Source of the DNA: Agromyces cerinus subsp. cerinus
GTDB lineage: Bacteria > Actinomycetota > Actinomycetes > Actinomycetales > Microbacteriaceae
Assembly (NCBI RefSeq): GCF_900142065.1
Contig: NZ_FSRJ01000006.1
Span: 93,465-157,464 of the forward strand
DNA: 64,000 nucleotides
Direction: 5' to 3'
Of this stretch, positions 62,201-64,000 are shown one piece after another (the first letter of the stretch is position 1; the number at the start of each line of letters is the position of its first letter). The position numbers and the translations under genes are program-made. The notes below the pieces were generated by a model. That model did not search any database. It was not told the DNA's origin and was given only the letters and a program-made list of their open reading frames with translations.

Positions 62201-63711
62201 CGAGCACCCCCGTCGCGAGCACGGGCGGATGGTTCACCTTCAAGGAGACCGACCCCACCCCGATCGAGGCACCCGAGGGCACGCACGACGTCTATCTCGT
62301 CTTCGAGTCGAACCCCGGTGTCAACTGGTCGATGACCCTCGACGTGTTCGAGGCGATCGGCGCCGGTGTCGGTGAGCCGCCCGCCGGCACTCCGGTCATC
62401 GACAACGCGACGCAGGGCAACTGGATCGGCACGTACGGCGAACTCGGCTACGCGATTCCGAACGTCGGAACCGATCTGCCGACCGGCGTCACCGTGGCCC
62501 CGGCCGCCGGCACCGCGGCGTACACGTGGGAGCAGACCGCGACGAATGCGGCCGCGCTGCAGTTGCCGCCCGCCGGCACGTCGCGGCGAGCCTCGACGTG
62601 GTTCAGTCCCACCACCGCGCAGGTCGATGTCGGCATTCCGGCAGGCGAGGCGTACGAGCTGTCGGTGTACTACAACAGCTTCGATGCCAGCCGCCAGGCG
62701 ACGATCACCCTGGTGCGGCCCGATGGATCCCTCATCGGTCCCGCCCAGTCGGTCACCGACAACAAGCACGGCGTGTGGCTCACCTACCAGGTCGCGGGCC
62801 CGGTGCAGATCCGCACAGCGAAGGGCACGGGACCGAACGCGGTCATCGGCGGCATCTTCCTCGACGAGGCGGACTCCCCGAACGACGAGGTCGCCCCGAC
62901 CGTGTCGGCCGACGCCGGTCAGCCCGGCACCTCCGGATGGTTCACCGACGACGTCAGCGTCGAACTGACCGCCGACGACGGGGCCGGATCAGGCGTCGAA
63001 TCGATCGAGTACTCGATCGGCGACGGCGACTGGGTGAGCTACGACGAGCCCGTCGCGGTCACCGATGACGGCGAGACGCTCGTTCGATACCGTGCGACCG
63101 ACCAGGCCGGCAACGTCAGCCAGGTCGGCGAGCTCACGGTGAAGATCGACGCCGCTGTTCCGACCGTGATCGCGACGACCGTGGAAGCACCGGCCGACAG
63201 CCAGTGGGCCACACGTGGAATCACGCTCACCCTCACCGCCGACGACGGGGCCGGTTCCGGCATCGCCGACGTGCAGTACGCGGTCGGAGACGGCGAGTGG
63301 GTCGCCTACACGACTCCCGTCCGTATCTCGGCGGAGGGTCCGAGCACGATCCGGTACCGCGCCCTCGATGTCGCCGGCAATGAGAGCGCACCTGCCGAAT
63401 TCGAGATGCCCGGCCCGCCGGCGCTCGATGTGACGGCGGTGGCGAGCACGCGGTGCATCTCCGGCAAGGTGCTCGTCTCGGTGAAGGCGACGAACAACGA
63501 GGACGTGCCGGTGGCAGTGACCCTCGAGTCGGCGTACGGCATCAAGACGTTCGCCGCCGTCGCTCCCGGCAAGAACGCCGTGCACTCGTTCACGACACGT
63601 GCCGCGGAGGTGCCGGCGGGAACGATCGCCGTGACGGCGACCTCGGTCGTCAACGGCGCACCGGTCACCGCGTCGTTCGACACGGCGTACGCTGCGGCAT
63701 CCTGCAACTGA
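59275..63711 (+). CDS. Secreted multidomain ThuA + sugar dehydrogenase (GSDH) + PKD + CBM6 + OmpL47 protein
   Basis: A 1478-residue exported protein. Signal peptide ends near PASA-HPNHD. Domains: ThuA (about 40-262; LIFSETAGFVHDSV, GGGGVVAMHNPID); beta-propeller sugar dehydrogenase of the GSDH/PQQ type (about 275-698; GEIGHTGGTLRIDGQGDLWL, FRNPFRFSVDLDG); PKD (about 702-788; YLWEFGDGATS); an Ig-like part (about 792-892); CBM6-like galactose-binding domain (about 895-1031; GQYVGDIQDGDWLRY); an unnamed beta domain (about 1040-1198); two OmpL47 repeats (about 1208-1291, 1298-1378; sharing TADDGAGSG and GDWV/GEWV); and a C-terminal beta domain. It probably oxidises sugars at the cell surface. No sortase motif. 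Confidence 0.9.
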   Translation: MKSNRKTPVLATGLALAAALTVGLVSPASAHPNHDAEPEFRALIFSETAGFVHDSVAEAKAMWDELAAENHFEVVQATDSALFTDAGLADFDVIVLAQASGDFWNASEEAAFEKYVRGGGGVVAMHNPIDSEQGNAFYRSLIGTEFTAHSAANTPGVLDVVDGDHPSTTELPDSITRNEEWYGYTKSVRGDKHVLTELDPTSVPANTAGRMLDHPVTWCAPYEGGRTWITSIGHSKASYSEALVRQHALGGIRYAAGVVEGDCTATDWDNFDKVPLDTETSAPWGIAIAPDERVFFTELVRGQVRIYDPALQSTVTAATIPVYGDGENGMTGLTLDPDFETNGWVYLYYSPVGTPVNRLSRFTMAGNTMQLDTEKVMLEVPATRVAGEIGHTGGTLRIDGQGDLWLSVGDDVVPFESSGYTPIDERPGRGHFDAQRTSSNTNDLRGKLLRIHPEDDGTYSIPEGNMFAPGTEKTRPEIFAMGFRNPFRFSVDLDGTVYLADYGPDAGSANANRGPAGYVEWQVIRGPGNYGWPYCHANNIAYNDFNFATNASGAKFDCANPVNDSPNNTGLTQLPASIPAEVYYSYGASAEFPQLGSGSGSPMAGPVYHFDEALESDRKWPKYFDGTPLFYEWGRNYIKEFQLDGDGKLKAINPVLNNLQFLSPLDLQFGPDGALYLLEWGGGYGRDNPNSGLYRIDYSSTGRAPTASASADVTSGGAPLTVEFSSEGTVDHDGDEFEYLWEFGDGATSTEANPSHTYAENGNYEARLTVTELTEYAKTGTATVAIVVGNTAPTVTITTPPNGGFFGWGDTLPWKVEVTDPEDGEIDCADLAVQPALGHDDHAHPVDAVHACEGDALTILDEGHAAADAFWVIDARYTDKGGDGGIQPLTSSDTNVYRAKRFQAHYWDEVDDVAVENNAAAEQGQYVGDIQDGDWLRYGDVNFQGIDAVRYRVSAGPEGGGTIELRLDSPTGELLASTPVASTGGWFTFKETDPTPIEAPEGTHDVYLVFESNPGVNWSMTLDVFEAIGAGVGEPPAGTPVIDNATQGNWIGTYGELGYAIPNVGTDLPTGVTVAPAAGTAAYTWEQTATNAAALQLPPAGTSRRASTWFSPTTAQVDVGIPAGEAYELSVYYNSFDASRQATITLVRPDGSLIGPAQSVTDNKHGVWLTYQVAGPVQIRTAKGTGPNAVIGGIFLDEADSPNDEVAPTVSADAGQPGTSGWFTDDVSVELTADDGAGSGVESIEYSIGDGDWVSYDEPVAVTDDGETLVRYRATDQAGNVSQVGELTVKIDAAVPTVIATTVEAPADSQWATRGITLTLTADDGAGSGIADVQYAVGDGEWVAYTTPVRISAEGPSTIRYRALDVAGNESAPAEFEMPGPPALDVTAVASTRCISGKVLVSVKATNNEDVPVAVTLESAYGIKTFAAVAPGKNAVHSFTTRAAEVPAGTIAVTATSVVNGAPVTASFDTAYAAASCN

Positions 63712-63730
63712 ACGAAAGCTGATCCACCGG

Positions 63731-63762
63731 TCGGTGGCCCGTCGTCCTCGACGGGCCACCGA
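63731..63762 (+). terminator. Terminator of the large ThuA/dehydrogenase gene
   Basis: Perfect 14-base arms TCGGTGGCCCGTCG / CGACGGGCCACCGA around a 4-base loop, 20 bases past the stop. Confidence 0.8.
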
Positions 63763-63822
63763 CCCATTCCCCCGCAACATCACCAGCCCGGCTCGACGCC
63801 GGAACACGCTAGGAGACATGAA

Positions 63823-64000
63823 ATGCGCAAGTCAGGATTCGCCGCACGATGCACCGCGGTCACGATCGGCACCGCACTGCTGGTCGGCGTCGCCGGCATC
63901 GCCGTGGCAGAAGAGAACCACGGCGACGCCGGCGTCGACGTCAACGTCGCCATCACCGAGATCACCGAACCCGGCGTCCTCGCCATGACCGTCGCCGACA
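63823..64000 (+). CDS. Exported protein, N-terminal part only (cut by window edge)
   Basis: The first 59 codons of a secreted protein. Basic start MRKSGFAARC, hydrophobic core AVTIGTALLVGVAGIAVA and a likely signal cleavage before EENHGD; then VDVNVAITEITEPGVLAMTV, a beta-rich start common in actinobacterial surface proteins of unknown role. AGGAG lies 8 bases before the ATG at 63823; an out-of-frame ATG at 63818 is not used. It follows the ThuA/dehydrogenase gene and may be its partner in the same surface process. Confidence 0.7.
   Translation, partial: MRKSGFAARCTAVTIGTALLVGVAGIAVAEENHGDAGVDVNVAITEITEPGVLAMTVAD

Overview
The window is high-GC DNA with tightly packed genes, GTG/TTG starts, GGAGG-type ribosome sites and many GGATGCC...GGCATCC hairpins. 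With an nrdHIEF cluster, many LacI-regulated sugar systems, DUF3105/DUF305 proteins and lipoproteins of actinobacterial type, it looks like a chromosome segment of an actinobacterium, most likely a Microbacteriaceae member (Agromyces-like; the genus is inference). I see no tRNA, rRNA, insertion sequence, prophage or CRISPR array. Both edges cut genes.

Layout. 0-4.3 kb: small accessory genes (membrane fragment, SUMF1-domain protein, peptidoglycan-binding lipoprotein, a shortened AlkD-like protein, a VOC gene, an unknown gene, and a decayed second VOC copy split by a DUF4190 gene). 4.3-8.1 kb: LacI regulator, ROK sugar kinase and a two-domain mannose-6-phosphate isomerase with a perfect operator palindrome. 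8.2-12.8 kb: class Ib ribonucleotide reductase nrdH-nrdI-nrdE, a 68-residue protein, and nrdF, with a NrdR-like box and three DnaA-like boxes upstream. 13-17.7 kb: a secreted 1472-residue GH101 endo-alpha-N-acetylgalactosaminidase with two LacI-type operators. 17.7-19.8 kb: hydrolase, HhH-GPD repair protein, VOC protein. 19.9-25.3 kb: ChvE/MmsAB-type monosaccharide ABC transporter and its LacI regulator, linked by TGTGA..TCACA operators. 25.3-32.5 kb: MFS exporter, secreted beta-propeller phytase, aldo/keto reductase, APC permease coupled to a cyclase-family hydrolase, and an SPFH protein. 32.6-35.3 kb: cystathionine beta-synthase and cystathionine gamma-synthase. 35.5-37 kb: DUF3105-DUF305 pair. 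37-40.7 kb: a receptor-type class III cyclase homologue followed after 3 bases by an MscS channel with a cyclic-nucleotide-binding domain. 40.8-47.5 kb: ABC exporter, then an AglEFG-like sugar importer divergent from a LacI regulator with three operators between them. 47.5-54 kb: two MarR/MFS drug-efflux pairs around DUF805, rplJ-rplL (with an L10-type attenuator leader) and a RidA-like gene. 54-64 kb: secreted X-Pro peptidase, PucR and TetR regulators, sugar isomerase, a 1478-residue secreted ThuA + sugar-dehydrogenase multidomain protein, and the start of another exported protein.

Main biology: several inducible carbohydrate scavenging circuits, each with its regulator and recognisable operators, embedded in housekeeping functions. 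The most unusual unit is the cyclase/MscS pair: the cyclase homology domain lacks a canonical metal-binding aspartate and the partner channel's nucleotide pocket also looks altered. Next are the ThuA/dehydrogenase giant with its TetR-linked isomerase, the fused ManA, and the split VOC paralogue.
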